Shown here in pieces: positions 43,189-52,716 of a stretch of 64,000 bases of DNA. The notes under the pieces were generated by a model. The model was not told the origin of the DNA. It saw only the letters and a program-made list of their open reading frames with translations, and ran no database searches. Source of the DNA: Burkholderiales bacterium PBB3 (lineage in GTDB: Bacteria; Pseudomonadota; Gammaproteobacteria; Burkholderiales; Burkholderiaceae_C). Each line of letters starts with the position of its first letter. The first letter of the stretch is position 1. Where the stretch lies: contig NKIK01000023.1 of NCBI GenBank assembly GCA_002256115.1, forward strand, positions 1 to 64,000, in the 5' to 3' direction. The position numbers were made by a program, and so were the translations under genes.

Positions 43189-44820
43189 TCAAACCGCGAT
43201 GATGGCCTGAAAACTCTGTGCTTGGGCCAGCGGCCAGTTCTGACGGTAGATCAATGGCAGACCAGCTGCATCGTCGTCCAACAAGGCACCGGTTGGCAGC
43301 TGCGTCAGGATGGACTGCGCCAGTGAGCGCACCCGGTTGTCGCTGGAGCGGCGAACAATGTGGTGTGCCGTAATTTCACTCGGATGCGACACCCCAGCCG
43401 CCTGCACTAGCTCTTGCAGTGCATGCAGGGTTTGCTGGTGGAAGTTGAACACGCGCTCGGCTTTGTCCGGTACTACCAGCGACTGTTGGCGCAGTGGGTC
43501 TTGGGTCGTGACGCCCGTGGGGCATGCACCGGTATGGCAATGCTGTGCCTGGATGCAGCCCAGCGCAAACATAAACCCCCGCGCGCTGTTGCACCAATCC
43601 GCGCCCAGCGCCATGAGCCGGGAAATATCAAAAGAACTCACCACCTTGCCTGCGCAGCCCACCTTGATCTTGTCCCGCAGGCCTGCGCCGCGCAGGGTGT
43701 TGTGTACCAGGAGCAGGCCTTCTTGCAAGGGGGAGCCCACGTGGTCGGTGAATTCCAGTGGCGCGGCACCGGTGCCGCCCTCGGCCCCATCCACCACAAT
43801 AAAGTCGGGTGTGATGCCGGTGGCCAGCATGGCTTTCACCATAGCAAACCACTCCCAGGGGTGGCCAATGCACAGCTTGAAACCCGTGGGCTTGCCGCCC
43901 GAGAGCTGACGCAGCCGTTCAATGAACTCCAGCATTTCTATCGGTGTAGAGAAGGCGCTGTGGGCGGCGGGCGACACGCAATCGACCCCAATGGGCACGC
44001 CGCGCGCAGCCGCAATTTCTGCGGTGACTTTGGGGCCTGGCAATACGCCGCCGTGGCCCGGCTTGGCCCCCTGGCTCAGTTTGAGTTCTATCAGCTTGAC
44101 CTGCGGGTCGGCGGCATTGGCGGCAAACTTATCGGCATTGAAGCTGCCATCTTCATTGCGGCAGCCAAAGTAGCCTGAACCAATTTCCCAGATCAAATCA
44201 CCACCGTGGACACGGTGGTGGGCGGAGATGGAGCCCTCGCCTGTGTCATGCGCAAAACCGCCACGCTTGGCCCCTGCGTTCAGCGCCAGGATGGCATTGG
44301 CACTGAGCGCGCCAAAACTCATGGCCGAGATATTGAACACACTGATGGAGTAGGGCTTGGCCCTGTCGGGTCCGACCGTTACCCGGAAATCGTGGCTTGA
44401 TAAAACAGTAGGCGCGACGGAATGGTTCATCCATTCGTAGCCTTCGGCGTGCACATCGAGTTGGGTGCCAAACGGGCGCTTGTCCGGCTCGTTTTTGGCC
44501 CGTTGGTAGACCAAGGAGCGTTGCGCCCGTGAGAACGGTGTCGCCTCGTTGTCGCTTTCAATAAAGTACTGTCGAATCTCGGGGCGCACAAACTCCATCA
44601 TGAAGCGCATGTGCCCGATCACCGGGTAGTTGCGCAAAATCGAGCGTTTGGTTTGGCGCAGGTCATACACGCCCACCCCTACCAACCAGGCGCAGACCAA
44701 AAAGGGCCCCCACCCCACCCCAAAGACGATCAGACTGAACAGACTCAGCGCCAGCCCCATGGCGCACAGGCCCAGTGTGAGGTAGCGAACCGGAAACAGC
44801 GTGTTGAGAAAATACAGCAT
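43189..44820 (-). CDS. FMN-binding glutamate synthase-family protein, membrane-anchored
   Basis: 543 residues. Two N-terminal membrane segments (about 10-55) precede a GltS-like TIM-barrel FMN domain: FNISAMSFGALSANAILALN, GAEGGTGAAPLEFTDHVG, and the cysteine cluster CIQAQHCHTGACPTGV that resembles the 3Fe-4S motif. The glutaminase and FAD domains of true glutamate synthase are absent, so the reaction is unknown. The gene is convergent with the PIN gene (3 bp gap). Confidence 0.85.
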   Translation of the reverse strand: MLYFLNTLFPVRYLTLGLCAMGLALSLFSLIVFGVGWGPFLVCAWLVGVGVYDLRQTKRSILRNYPVIGHMRFMMEFVRPEIRQYFIESDNEATPFSRAQRSLVYQRAKNEPDKRPFGTQLDVHAEGYEWMNHSVAPTVLSSHDFRVTVGPDRAKPYSISVFNISAMSFGALSANAILALNAGAKRGGFAHDTGEGSISAHHRVHGGDLIWEIGSGYFGCRNEDGSFNADKFAANAADPQVKLIELKLSQGAKPGHGGVLPGPKVTAEIAAARGVPIGVDCVSPAAHSAFSTPIEMLEFIERLRQLSGGKPTGFKLCIGHPWEWFAMVKAMLATGITPDFIVVDGAEGGTGAAPLEFTDHVGSPLQEGLLLVHNTLRGAGLRDKIKVGCAGKVVSSFDISRLMALGADWCNSARGFMFALGCIQAQHCHTGACPTGVTTQDPLRQQSLVVPDKAERVFNFHQQTLHALQELVQAAGVSHPSEITAHHIVRRSSDNRVRSLAQSILTQLPTGALLDDDAAGLPLIYRQNWPLAQAQSFQAIIAV

Positions 44821-44924
44821 CGTGGGGCTCTCCTAGGTGCGCACCATACCAGCCAAAACAGTGCAAGGCAAAATACAGTTACAAAATGATTGCTGACCCA
44901 ACCTACAGCCTTGCGCCATCCCCC

Positions 44925-45752
44925 ATGAAGCCCTCTGATACCTCCCAAACCCTGTCTGCCCCGCCAGCTGAACCCACCACCCCGGAGGCATTTGACGAGA
45001 TCGACGCGATTCTCGATGAGATGCGAACCCGCTATGACGAGACTCCGCAGTGGGAGTTTTGTGAGGGCTTTTTAGCGGCCTTGGTGTGTTGCCGCCGGGC
45101 CATTCCCCAGGCCGAGTATCTGGATGTGCTGCTGGGCGTTGGCGAGAGTGATGACATGCCGGGTGATGGTTCGTTTGCAGACGCCGCGCAGCGTGCGCGC
45201 TTTTTAGAAATTTGGGACCAGCGCCTGCTGGAGGTGAAGACCGCACTGGATATGCCCACCGAATCCCTGGACACCGACACGGCCTACCACCCCGAGGTGC
45301 TGGATGTGCGCGGCGCGATGGCGGCCTTGTCGGAGGAAGACCGCGCCGCCATGCCCGAAGGCGCAGCCAACGAGCCTCTGCCAGCCTTCGCCCAAGTGTG
45401 GGCGCTGGGATTCATGTATGTCTTGGAAGCCTGGCCCGAAGAGTGGGCTCCGCCGCGCGACAAGAAGGCCGCCAAATGGCATGACCTGGCCATCCAATGC
45501 ATCGTCGCGATGACCGAAGACGACGAGGGGGAGCCCACCGTATCTCCCTTCAGCGAGGACGGCCCAGCCACCCTCAGCGTGGACCGTTTGGATGCCTTTG
45601 CCGACGCGGTGTGGTCGGTGTACGACCTGCGCGAAATCTGGCGCGGCATTGGTCCCCGCGTAGAAACTTTGCACCGCGCCGACACGCCGGGTCGCAACGA
45701 TCCTTGCCACTGCGGTAGCGGCAAAAAATTCAAGAAATGCCACGGCGCTTGA
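44925..45752 (+). CDS. UPF0149/YecA-like protein with C-terminal SEC-C zinc motif
   Basis: 275 residues from ATG 44925 (MKPSDTSQT), or 288 from ATG 44886. The YecA-type domain spans about 20-235 (EETPQ-like TPQWEFCEGFLAALVCCRRA). The SEC-C motif GRNDPCHCGSGKKFKKCHG ends the protein and binds zinc as at the SecA C-terminus. Such proteins may associate with SecA or ribosomes; function is not established. The 371 bp following hold no gene. Confidence 0.82.
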   Translation: MKPSDTSQTLSAPPAEPTTPEAFDEIDAILDEMRTRYDETPQWEFCEGFLAALVCCRRAIPQAEYLDVLLGVGESDDMPGDGSFADAAQRARFLEIWDQRLLEVKTALDMPTESLDTDTAYHPEVLDVRGAMAALSEEDRAAMPEGAANEPLPAFAQVWALGFMYVLEAWPEEWAPPRDKKAAKWHDLAIQCIVAMTEDDEGEPTVSPFSEDGPATLSVDRLDAFADAVWSVYDLREIWRGIGPRVETLHRADTPGRNDPCHCGSGKKFKKCHGA

Positions 45753-46123
45753 GTCCGTCTTAGCGCGTTTGCGCCACGAATCCGCACCCTGCTGGTGCAT
45801 CCCCATGGGTCTGGTTTCAACACCTGACTGTGTACTGACGCCTGTACCCATTTATCGGGTTTACCCTCGTTTTCTTTGTGCGCATCTAGCGCACATTGGA
45901 CGCACTTCATGGACAAGGCCTGCGTGTGAATTTAATTCGCGTCCGGCCCGAAATTTTTTCAGTACATGGACGGGCCATTTGGAAACACCGTTGGTAAAAC
46001 GTAAGGATTCAAAGGGTTTGGGTCGGTAAATTGCAAGTTCGAAGTTGGGCACCAGACCCCGCCGAGCATGCGAAACCGGCAGGTGTCCGGTTGCAGTTTT
46101 TTTTGAAACACATTGGAGACAAC
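45753..46123. promoter_or_regulatory. 371-bp gene-free leader upstream of livK with two inverted repeats
   Basis: No convincing reading frame on either strand. Two symmetric elements are present: TGTGCGC-ATCTA-GCGCACA (45877-45895, perfect 7-bp arms) and AACCGG-CAGGTGT-CCGGTT (46074-46092). The second is 31 bp before the livK ATG, near the GGAGAC ribosome-binding site. These are candidate operators or leader structures for the branched-chain amino acid operon; which regulator would bind is not evident. Confidence 0.45.
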
Positions 46124-47371
46124 ATGACTATTCGTTTTGCCAAATTGGCGTCCAGCGCGGCGCTTGCTACTGCACTCATCAGCCTGTCCGGGCTGGCATT
46201 TGCTGCGGACCCGATCAAGATCGGTGTCAGCGGACCCTTCACCGGCGGTTCCTCTTCCATGGGGGTGAGCATGCGCGATGGCGTGAAGCTCGCTGCCGAT
46301 GAAATCAACAAGGCGGGCGGCGTGCTGGGCCGTCAAATTCAGCTCATCGAACGCGATGACGAAGCCAAAAACGAGCGCGGCGTGCAGATTGCCCAAGAGT
46401 TGATCAACAAGGAAAAAGTGACCGCCACGGTCGGCTATATCAATACGGGTGTGGCACTGGCTTCGCAGCGCTTTTACCAAGAGGCCAAGATTCCGGTCAT
46501 GAATAACGTGGCGACCGGTTCAGCCATTACCCACCAGTTTGACGACCAGCCCGAGAACTACATCTTCCGCAACGCGGCCCATGACAGCATTCAGGCCCCC
46601 ATGCTGGTGGAAGAGGCGGTAGTTCGCCGCAAGTTCACCAAGCTGGCAATTCTGGCGGACTCCACCAACTACGGCCAACTGGGCCGTGCCGACTTGGAAA
46701 AAGCCCTGGAACTCAAAGGCATCAAAGCCGTAACGGTTGAAAAGTTCAACATCAAGGATGTGGACATGACACCGCAGTTGCTGAAGGCCAAGCAGGCCGG
46801 TGCTGAAGCCATCCTGACCTACGCGATTGGGCCTGAACTGGCGCAGATCGCCAACGGCATGACCAAGCTGGGCTGGAAGGTTCCGATGATTGGTAGCTGG
46901 ACTTTGTCCATGGCCAACTTCATTGACAATGCCGGCCCCGGCGGTGAAGGTGCACGTATGCCCCAGACCTTCATCCAGGCACCCACCACGCCCAAGCGCC
47001 AGTCTTTCATCATCAACTACCTGAAGACCTTCAGCCCCAAGGGGGGTCGCATTGATTCGCCCGTGTCTGCAGCCCAAGGCTATGACTCGATCTACCTGTT
47101 GGCAGCCGCTATCAAGCAAGCCAACTCGACCGACGGCCCTAAAGTTAAAGCCGCGCTGGAAGATCTGAAGACGCCCGTGGATGGCGTGGTGACTACTTAC
47201 AACAAGCCCTTCACGGCCAAGGACCACGAAGCCATTACCGCCAATATCCCCGTGTTTGGCGAAGTCAAGGGTGGCCGCGTGGAATACGCTTACCCCGATG
47301 ACCAGAAGAAGGCTTCGGAAGTGCGCGTGAAAGACGTGAACGCCAAGGGTGCCTTGGCCGCCAAGAAATAA
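46124..47371 (+). CDS. livK: branched-chain amino acid-type ABC transporter, periplasmic binding protein
   Basis: 415 residues from ATG 46124 (MTIRFAKLASSAALATALIS), with GGAG 9 nt upstream and a signal peptide ending GLAFAADP. Type I periplasmic-binding fold: IKIGVSGPFTGGSSSMGVSM, then DEAKNERGVQIAQELINKEK. The ligand may be leucine-type amino acids or another small acid; family members vary. It is separated from the permease genes by a terminator-like hairpin, which fits the usual excess of binding protein. Confidence 0.88.
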   Translation: MTIRFAKLASSAALATALISLSGLAFAADPIKIGVSGPFTGGSSSMGVSMRDGVKLAADEINKAGGVLGRQIQLIERDDEAKNERGVQIAQELINKEKVTATVGYINTGVALASQRFYQEAKIPVMNNVATGSAITHQFDDQPENYIFRNAAHDSIQAPMLVEEAVVRRKFTKLAILADSTNYGQLGRADLEKALELKGIKAVTVEKFNIKDVDMTPQLLKAKQAGAEAILTYAIGPELAQIANGMTKLGWKVPMIGSWTLSMANFIDNAGPGGEGARMPQTFIQAPTTPKRQSFIINYLKTFSPKGGRIDSPVSAAQGYDSIYLLAAAIKQANSTDGPKVKAALEDLKTPVDGVVTTYNKPFTAKDHEAITANIPVFGEVKGGRVEYAYPDDQKKASEVRVKDVNAKGALAAKK

Positions 47372-47397
47372 GCCGACTGGTTAGCAGGCCGCCAGAC

Positions 47398-47441
47398 AAG
47401 GCACCACTTTCGCCCCATGGGCTGAAGCGGTGCCTTTTTTA
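47398..47441 (+). terminator. intrinsic terminator-like hairpin between livK and livH
   Basis: AAGGCACC (47398-47405) pairs perfectly with GGTGCCTT (47429-47436), with partial pairing inside, followed by a run of T to 47440. As it lies within the operon, partial termination would set the ratio of binding protein to permease. Read-through or a second promoter must supply livH. Confidence 0.7.
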
Positions 47442-47483
47442 AGGCCTGTGATTTATCTCAATGTTCTTTGCTGGGTGATCGCC

Positions 47484-48359
47484 ATGGAAATTCTGCTTCA
47501 ACTTATCTACAGTGGTGTCGCGCTGGGAATGATCTATGCGGTCATTGCCTTTGGCTACCAGCTCACGTTTCAAACCTCAGACACCCTGAACTTCGGGCAG
47601 GGTGATGCGCTGATGCTGGGGGCCATGGTGGGCCTGACCCTGGTCAATATGGGTGTCAATTACTGGCTGATGCTGCCGCTGGTGGTGGTGTTTGGTCTGG
47701 TGCAAGGTGGCTTTGTAGAGCGCATTGGTGTGCGCCCCGCCATCAAGATCAAGAGTGAATTCGGCTGGATCATGTCCACCATCGCGCTGGGCATTATTTT
47801 CAAAAACGTGGCTGAAAACATCTGGGGCCGCGACGATTTGAAGTTTCCTTCGCCACTGCCCGAATCCCCCATCAAGCTCTTGGGTGCCAATGTGCTGCCC
47901 ATGGAAATTCTGGTCGTCGTTGGCGCAATAGTGATGATGTTGGCCGTGGAATTTTTCAATCGCAAAACCATCTATGGCAAAGCTGTGGTGGCCACCTTCA
48001 ATGACCGCGATGCCGCCAAACTGATGGGCATCAACACCGGTCTGGTGATTACCTTCTCGTACGCACTGTCCAGCGCCACTGCAGCATTTGCCGGCGCGTT
48101 GATAGCGCCCTTGACATTGACGGGTGCCACCATGGGCGCGGTACTCGGCCTCAAGGCCTTTGCGGTGGCCATCATCGGCGGCCTGACCAGTGGCTTGGGC
48201 ATCATCGTCGGCGGCATTATTTTGGGCGTGGCCGAGACCACCACAGGCTTCTATATCTCCACCGGCTACAAAGACGTGCCCGGCCTGGTGCTCTTGTTGC
48301 TGGTGCTGGCTTTCAAGCCCTCCGGCCTGTTCGGAAAAACTGCGATCAAGAAAGTGTGA
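47484..48359 (+). CDS. livH: branched-chain amino acid ABC transporter permease LivH
   Basis: 291 residues from ATG 47484 (MEILLQLIYSGVALGMIYAV). An earlier start at 47430 would lie in the terminator and was rejected. The LivH-type fold shows GYQLTFQTSDTLNFGQGDAL, ALSSATAAFAGALIAPLTL and a KAFAVAIIGGLTSGLGIIVG block. Eight or so membrane helices. The TGA stop overlaps the next start as TGATG. Confidence 0.92.
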   Translation: MEILLQLIYSGVALGMIYAVIAFGYQLTFQTSDTLNFGQGDALMLGAMVGLTLVNMGVNYWLMLPLVVVFGLVQGGFVERIGVRPAIKIKSEFGWIMSTIALGIIFKNVAENIWGRDDLKFPSPLPESPIKLLGANVLPMEILVVVGAIVMMLAVEFFNRKTIYGKAVVATFNDRDAAKLMGINTGLVITFSYALSSATAAFAGALIAPLTLTGATMGAVLGLKAFAVAIIGGLTSGLGIIVGGIILGVAETTTGFYISTGYKDVPGLVLLLLVLAFKPSGLFGKTAIKKV

Positions 48360-50296
48360 TGATGAACCGCAAGACTTTAATCGCTGCAGCGGGGCTGGCT
48401 GTTTTGGCCGCCGCGCCGTTTTACACCAGCAACCCGTATTACATCCATATGATCGGCACGATCATGATTTACGCCATCCTGCTGTTCGGGCTGGATATCG
48501 TGGTGGGCTACACCGGCCAGGTGTCTCTGGGCCATGCCGGATTGTTTGGTGTGGGCTCTTACACCGCGGGTGTGCTGTTCCTCAAGCTGGGTGCGCCGCT
48601 GTGGGTCATCATCCCCGCCAGCGTGGTGGTGACGGCGGGCTTTGGCGCGCTGCTGGCGCTACCCGCTTTGCGCGTCACCGGCCCTTACTTGGCGATGGTG
48701 ACCTTGGCCTTCGGCACCATCATCCAGATCCTGATCAATGAGATGGATTTCCTAACCGAAGGCCCTCTGGGTTTGAAAATTCCCAAACCATCCTTGGCCG
48801 GTATCCAGTTTGATGAGCATGGCTTTTACTGGCTGGTGTTCACGATGATGGTCTTGTCCTTGGTGGTGGTAGCCCGCATTCTGAAATCTCAACTGGGTCG
48901 TGCGTTTGAGGCTCTGCGCGGCAGCCCGGTAGCGTCGGACTGTATGGGCGTGTCGGTGTACCGCTACAAGGTCTATGCCTTCGTGATCAGCGCGGGATTT
49001 GCTGGTTTGGCCGGCTGCCTGTATGCTTATTCCGAGCAATACATCTCGCCCAACACCTACAACTTTGAGCTCACGGTGTTGTTCCTGTTGGCGGTGATCA
49101 TGGGTGGGCGCAAAACACGGTCCGGTGCCTTGTTGGGCGCGGCCATCATCGTGATCTTGCCCAAGCTGCTGGATGATCTGGAAATGTTCCGCCAGGTAGC
49201 GTCGGTGCTGGCGGTGCTGATGACGGTGGGTGCCATCGTGGGTGTTGTGAAGAAGATCACGACGCCCAAGGCCATGGCCATTCCTGTGATCGGCACGATT
49301 GCATTGGCCGGTTTCTCGTTCTGGCTGCAGTCGATTACGGATTGGCGTCTGTCCATCTTTGGCCTGATGATTCTCTTCGTGGTGTATTACCTGCAAGACG
49401 GCATCGTCGGTTTTGTGCGCAACCTGTTTGTGCGCAAAGGCTCGCGTACCAGTGTGGGCGCTGTGGCGGTGATGGACGCCGCCAAAGACGCCATTACCCA
49501 GGCAGGTAACACGGGCCATGTCGATACGGGCGGTGATCTGCTGATTGCCAAGGGCGTACTGATGCAGTTTGGTGGACTCAAGGCCATCAACAACGTGGAC
49601 TTGCATGTCAAGCGCGGCACCATCCACGGCCTGATTGGCCCCAATGGCTCGGGCAAGAGCACGATGATGAACGTGCTGACCGGCATCTATGTGCCCACGG
49701 CGGGCAGCATTGACTTTGCGGGGCGTTCGGTAGTGGGACGCACCTCGTCCGACATCGCCCTGTCGGGTATTGCACGCACCTTCCAGAACGTGCAATTGTT
49801 TGGCGAGATGACCGCACTGCAAAACGTGCAGGTCGGTCTGCACCACAGCTTCAACAGCAATATCGTCGATGTGTCCTTGCACACGCCGCGTTACAAGCGC
49901 GAAGAAGCGGCTTCGGTCGATCGTGGCCTGGGTCTGATTAACTTCGTAGGCTTGGGCGATCTGGCGCACGAGGAAGCACGCAACCTGCCGTATGGCAAGC
50001 AGCGCCTGCTGGAGATTGCCCGCGCGCTGGCGCTGGACCCGCAATTGCTGTTGCTGGACGAGCCTGCTGCGGGCCTGACCGCGCCCGACATCAAGGAGCT
50101 GGTGGCCATCATCCGCAAGATCCGCGACCATGGCATTACCGTGATTCTGATCGAGCACCACATGGATGTGGTGATGAGCATTTGCGATTCCGTATCCGTG
50201 CTCGACTTCGGTCAGAAGATCGCCGAGGGCAAGCCCGCCGTGGTGCAAGCCGATGAAAAAGTGATTGAAGCCTACCTCGGTGGCACGGCCGCATAA
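48359..50296 (+). CDS. livMG: LivM-LivG fusion: permease and ATPase in one chain
   Basis: 645 residues from ATG 48359 (GTG 48356 and ATG 48362 are also possible). Residues about 1-330 are the LivM permease (YTGQVSLGHAGLFGVGSYTA), followed by two extra hydrophobic segments (about 305-370: PVIGTIALAGFSFWLQSI). The LivG ATPase starts near residue 395: Walker A GPNGSGKSTMMN, a LivG signature NLPYGKQRLLEIARALALDP, Walker B LLLLDEPAAGL, and switch LIEHHMDVVMSICD. Such fusions are frequent in Comamonadaceae. The transporter still needs LivH and LivF. Confidence 0.92.
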   Translation: MMNRKTLIAAAGLAVLAAAPFYTSNPYYIHMIGTIMIYAILLFGLDIVVGYTGQVSLGHAGLFGVGSYTAGVLFLKLGAPLWVIIPASVVVTAGFGALLALPALRVTGPYLAMVTLAFGTIIQILINEMDFLTEGPLGLKIPKPSLAGIQFDEHGFYWLVFTMMVLSLVVVARILKSQLGRAFEALRGSPVASDCMGVSVYRYKVYAFVISAGFAGLAGCLYAYSEQYISPNTYNFELTVLFLLAVIMGGRKTRSGALLGAAIIVILPKLLDDLEMFRQVASVLAVLMTVGAIVGVVKKITTPKAMAIPVIGTIALAGFSFWLQSITDWRLSIFGLMILFVVYYLQDGIVGFVRNLFVRKGSRTSVGAVAVMDAAKDAITQAGNTGHVDTGGDLLIAKGVLMQFGGLKAINNVDLHVKRGTIHGLIGPNGSGKSTMMNVLTGIYVPTAGSIDFAGRSVVGRTSSDIALSGIARTFQNVQLFGEMTALQNVQVGLHHSFNSNIVDVSLHTPRYKREEAASVDRGLGLINFVGLGDLAHEEARNLPYGKQRLLEIARALALDPQLLLLDEPAAGLTAPDIKELVAIIRKIRDHGITVILIEHHMDVVMSICDSVSVLDFGQKIAEGKPAVVQADEKVIEAYLGGTAA

Positions 50297-50312
50297 GGAC
50301 ACAGGATCGACT

Positions 50313-51035
50313 ATGTTGAGTATCAAAAACCTCGAAGCCGGCTACGGCAAAGTGCAGGTCTTGCACGGTATTTCCATTGAAGTACCCAAGGGCAAAGTGG
50401 TCACGCTGATTGGCTCCAATGGTGCCGGCAAGACCACCACCATGCGTGCCGTCTCCGGGATGATTCAGCCGACCGCGGGTGAAATTTCGCTGCACGGCAA
50501 GCGCGTGGACGGTCTGGAGTCGTACACCATTGCCAAACTTGGCCTGGCCCACTCGCCCGAAGGCCGCCGTGTGTTTGCGACGATGACGGTGACCGACAAC
50601 CTGATTCTGGGGGCCTTCCCGCGCCTAACCGGCAGCCGCCCCAAAGGCGATGTGCCTGGCGATCTGGAGCGGGCGATGGAATTGTTCCCACGCCTGAAAG
50701 AGCGGCGCAACCAATTGGCCGGCACCTTGTCGGGCGGCGAGCAGCAAATGCTGGCCATGGCCCGCGCGGTGATGCTGAACCCGGAAATTGTGTTGCTGGA
50801 CGAGCCGTCGATGGGCCTCGCGCCGATCTTGGTGGAAGAGGTGTTCCGCATCATTGGCGATCTGAAATCCCGCGGCGTGACCATGTTGCTGGTGGAGCAG
50901 TTTGCCGCTGCGGCCCTGAAGGTAGCCGACTACGGCTATGTGATGGAAAACGGCCGCATCTCGGTGCATGGCGATGCCGCCAAGCTGCGCGATGACCCGG
51001 CGGTGAAGGCCGCCTACTTGGGCGGCGGGCACTAA
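50313..51035 (+). CDS. livF: branched-chain amino acid ABC transporter ATPase LivF
   Basis: 240 residues from ATG 50313. Walker A GSNGAGKTTTMRAVSG, signature LSGGEQQMLAMARAV, Walker B IVLLDEPSMGLAPILVEEVF, switch region LLVEQFAAAALKVAD. Last gene of the livK-H-MG-F operon; the gene ends 4 bp before the convergent SDR gene, leaving no room for a separate terminator. Confidence 0.94.
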   Translation: MLSIKNLEAGYGKVQVLHGISIEVPKGKVVTLIGSNGAGKTTTMRAVSGMIQPTAGEISLHGKRVDGLESYTIAKLGLAHSPEGRRVFATMTVTDNLILGAFPRLTGSRPKGDVPGDLERAMELFPRLKERRNQLAGTLSGGEQQMLAMARAVMLNPEIVLLDEPSMGLAPILVEEVFRIIGDLKSRGVTMLLVEQFAAAALKVADYGYVMENGRISVHGDAAKLRDDPAVKAAYLGGGH

Positions 51036-51039
51036 AGGG

Positions 51040-51759
51040 TCACCAAGGCAGCGCAGTACCGTCGTGGTTGAAGAAACCACCGGAGTCGCTGGCTGCCAGC
51101 CCATCTATCACCTGCAGCAAACGCGTTGCTGCGTGCGCCGGGCTCACCACGTCCAGGCCTGTTTTGGCAAAGGGCGTGGACAAGTCGGTGTCTACGGTGC
51201 CGGGATGCAGGGCCACACACAGCGCCTCGGGGTGGCGTCGGCGCAGTTCAATGGCGGCGGTGCGCACCAGCTGGTTTAGCGCCGCCTTGCTGGCGCGGTA
51301 GCTGTACCAGCCGCCCAGGCGGTTGTCGCCAATGCTGCCCACTTTGGCCGATAGCGTGGCAAACACCGCCTTGCCCTGACGCGGCAGCAGCGGCAGCAGG
51401 TGCTTCATCAACAAGGCGGGCCCAACCGTGTTGACCGCAAACACCTGGGCCATGGCGACGGCATCCAGTTGCGCCCAGCTCTTTTCGGGCGGGTGGGGCG
51501 TGTGCAGCGTGCCAGTGGCATTGATGACCAGTCGCAGCGGCCGACCCGTGTCCTGACAATGCTGGCGGATGTAAGCAGCGGCGTCTGACAGGCTGGCCTC
51601 GTTTTGCAAATCCAGCGCGGGTTGGCTGCGGCGGGACAGGGCCAGCACCTCCGCTTGTGGCAGTGCCGTATGCAAAGCTTGCACCAGGGCCTGGCCTATA
51701 CCGCCGGTGGCACCTATGACCAATGCCAGGCAATCAGGGGGTAGGGAGTTCAGCGTCAT
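51040..51759 (-). CDS. short-chain dehydrogenase/reductase
   Basis: 239 residues. Rossmann nucleotide site LVIGATGGIGQALVQAL (GxxxGxG variant), catalytic YSYRASKAALNQLVRTAAIE with Tyr and Lys in the YxxxK pattern, and the PGTVDTDLSTPF loop typical of the classical SDR group with C-factor-like signalling proteins. The substrate cannot be deduced. Divergent from the amino-acid-binding-like gene. Confidence 0.85.
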   Translation of the reverse strand: MTLNSLPPDCLALVIGATGGIGQALVQALHTALPQAEVLALSRRSQPALDLQNEASLSDAAAYIRQHCQDTGRPLRLVINATGTLHTPHPPEKSWAQLDAVAMAQVFAVNTVGPALLMKHLLPLLPRQGKAVFATLSAKVGSIGDNRLGGWYSYRASKAALNQLVRTAAIELRRRHPEALCVALHPGTVDTDLSTPFAKTGLDVVSPAHAATRLLQVIDGLAASDSGGFFNHDGTALPW

Positions 51760-51868
51760 GCTTTTCTTTCAAAGAGGGGCCGCAGATTCGGAATACAGTG
51801 CCAGTCTCCGGCACGTCGGCGTTGTCGAGACTATGATGGACAGAAACCCCAATTGAGGACGCGTCGTA

Positions 51869-52690
51869 ATGGAAGCTAGGTCGTCGTTTGAGCGCTTCAA
51901 CCCATGCTGGATGCTTCTTGTCATTGGGGTTTGGTGCTTGGCTCCCATCTTCGCCCAAGCAGAAAATCTGCGTTTGGTCACCGGTGAATTACCCCCCTAC
52001 GCCACCCAAGAACGCCCCGATGACGGTATCGCCCTCGACATCGTGCGCAAGGCCTTTGCCAATGCGGGCAGCACTGTCACTTACACCTTCAAGCCCTGGA
52101 CCCGATCCTTGGAAGAAGCCCGTGCGGGCCAATGGGATGGCACGGCATACTGGGGTAAAAACCCCACGCGCGACATCGGGTTTTTAATCAGCGACAACGT
52201 GTTGACCGAGCAGTGGGTTTTTTTGTACCGCCAGCGCGGGGGCGGCACCAAGCCCTTTGACTGGGACACGCTAGCCGACCTGAAAGGCCAGCGCATTGCG
52301 GCCGTGCAGTCCTACACCTATACCGCCGAGTTTTGGGAGATGCAAAAAGCGGGCACTTTGAAGGTGGAAGTGGCACAGGACGACTTGGGTAATTTGCGCC
52401 GCCTGGTGGCCGGGCGGGTGGATGTGGCGGTGATTGAGCGCAACGTGGCTTGCTATTTGATGAATGCGCATTTCAAGGCGGAGGAGGTGGCCGATTTGCG
52501 CGCCCACCCCAAGCTGCTGACCACCCAGTTCACCACCCACTTGATGCTGAGCGAAAAACTACCGCAAAGCGCCGAGCGCATGAAAGCCTTTAATCGCGGC
52601 CTGGCGCAACTCAAAAAATCCAAAGACTATGCGGCGTTGCTGCACTACCCGCAGTGCAGCTTGGCCGCACCAGCCAAAGCCTTGAATTAG
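51869..52690 (+). CDS. extracellular solute-binding protein, family 3-like
   Basis: 273 residues with an N-terminal signal peptide (CWMLLVIGVWCLAPIFAQAE, about residues 13-32). The fold is that of polar-amino-acid-binding proteins: LRLVTGELPPYATQ, then FKPWTRSLEEARAGQWDGTA and LADLKGQRIAAVQSYTY. No transporter genes are adjacent, so it may be an orphan sensor or binding protein. Ligand unknown. Confidence 0.8.
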   Translation: MEARSSFERFNPCWMLLVIGVWCLAPIFAQAENLRLVTGELPPYATQERPDDGIALDIVRKAFANAGSTVTYTFKPWTRSLEEARAGQWDGTAYWGKNPTRDIGFLISDNVLTEQWVFLYRQRGGGTKPFDWDTLADLKGQRIAAVQSYTYTAEFWEMQKAGTLKVEVAQDDLGNLRRLVAGRVDVAVIERNVACYLMNAHFKAEEVADLRAHPKLLTTQFTTHLMLSEKLPQSAERMKAFNRGLAQLKKSKDYAALLHYPQCSLAAPAKALN

Positions 52691-52716
52691 CGATGGGGGC
52701 GTGTGGGTGGGCCGGT

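Noticed and set aside
48752..50326. Minus-strand open frame of about 524 codons opposite livMG
   Set aside because: Opposite a gene with complete ABC and permease motifs; His/Gln/Arg-rich translation with no recognisable domain.
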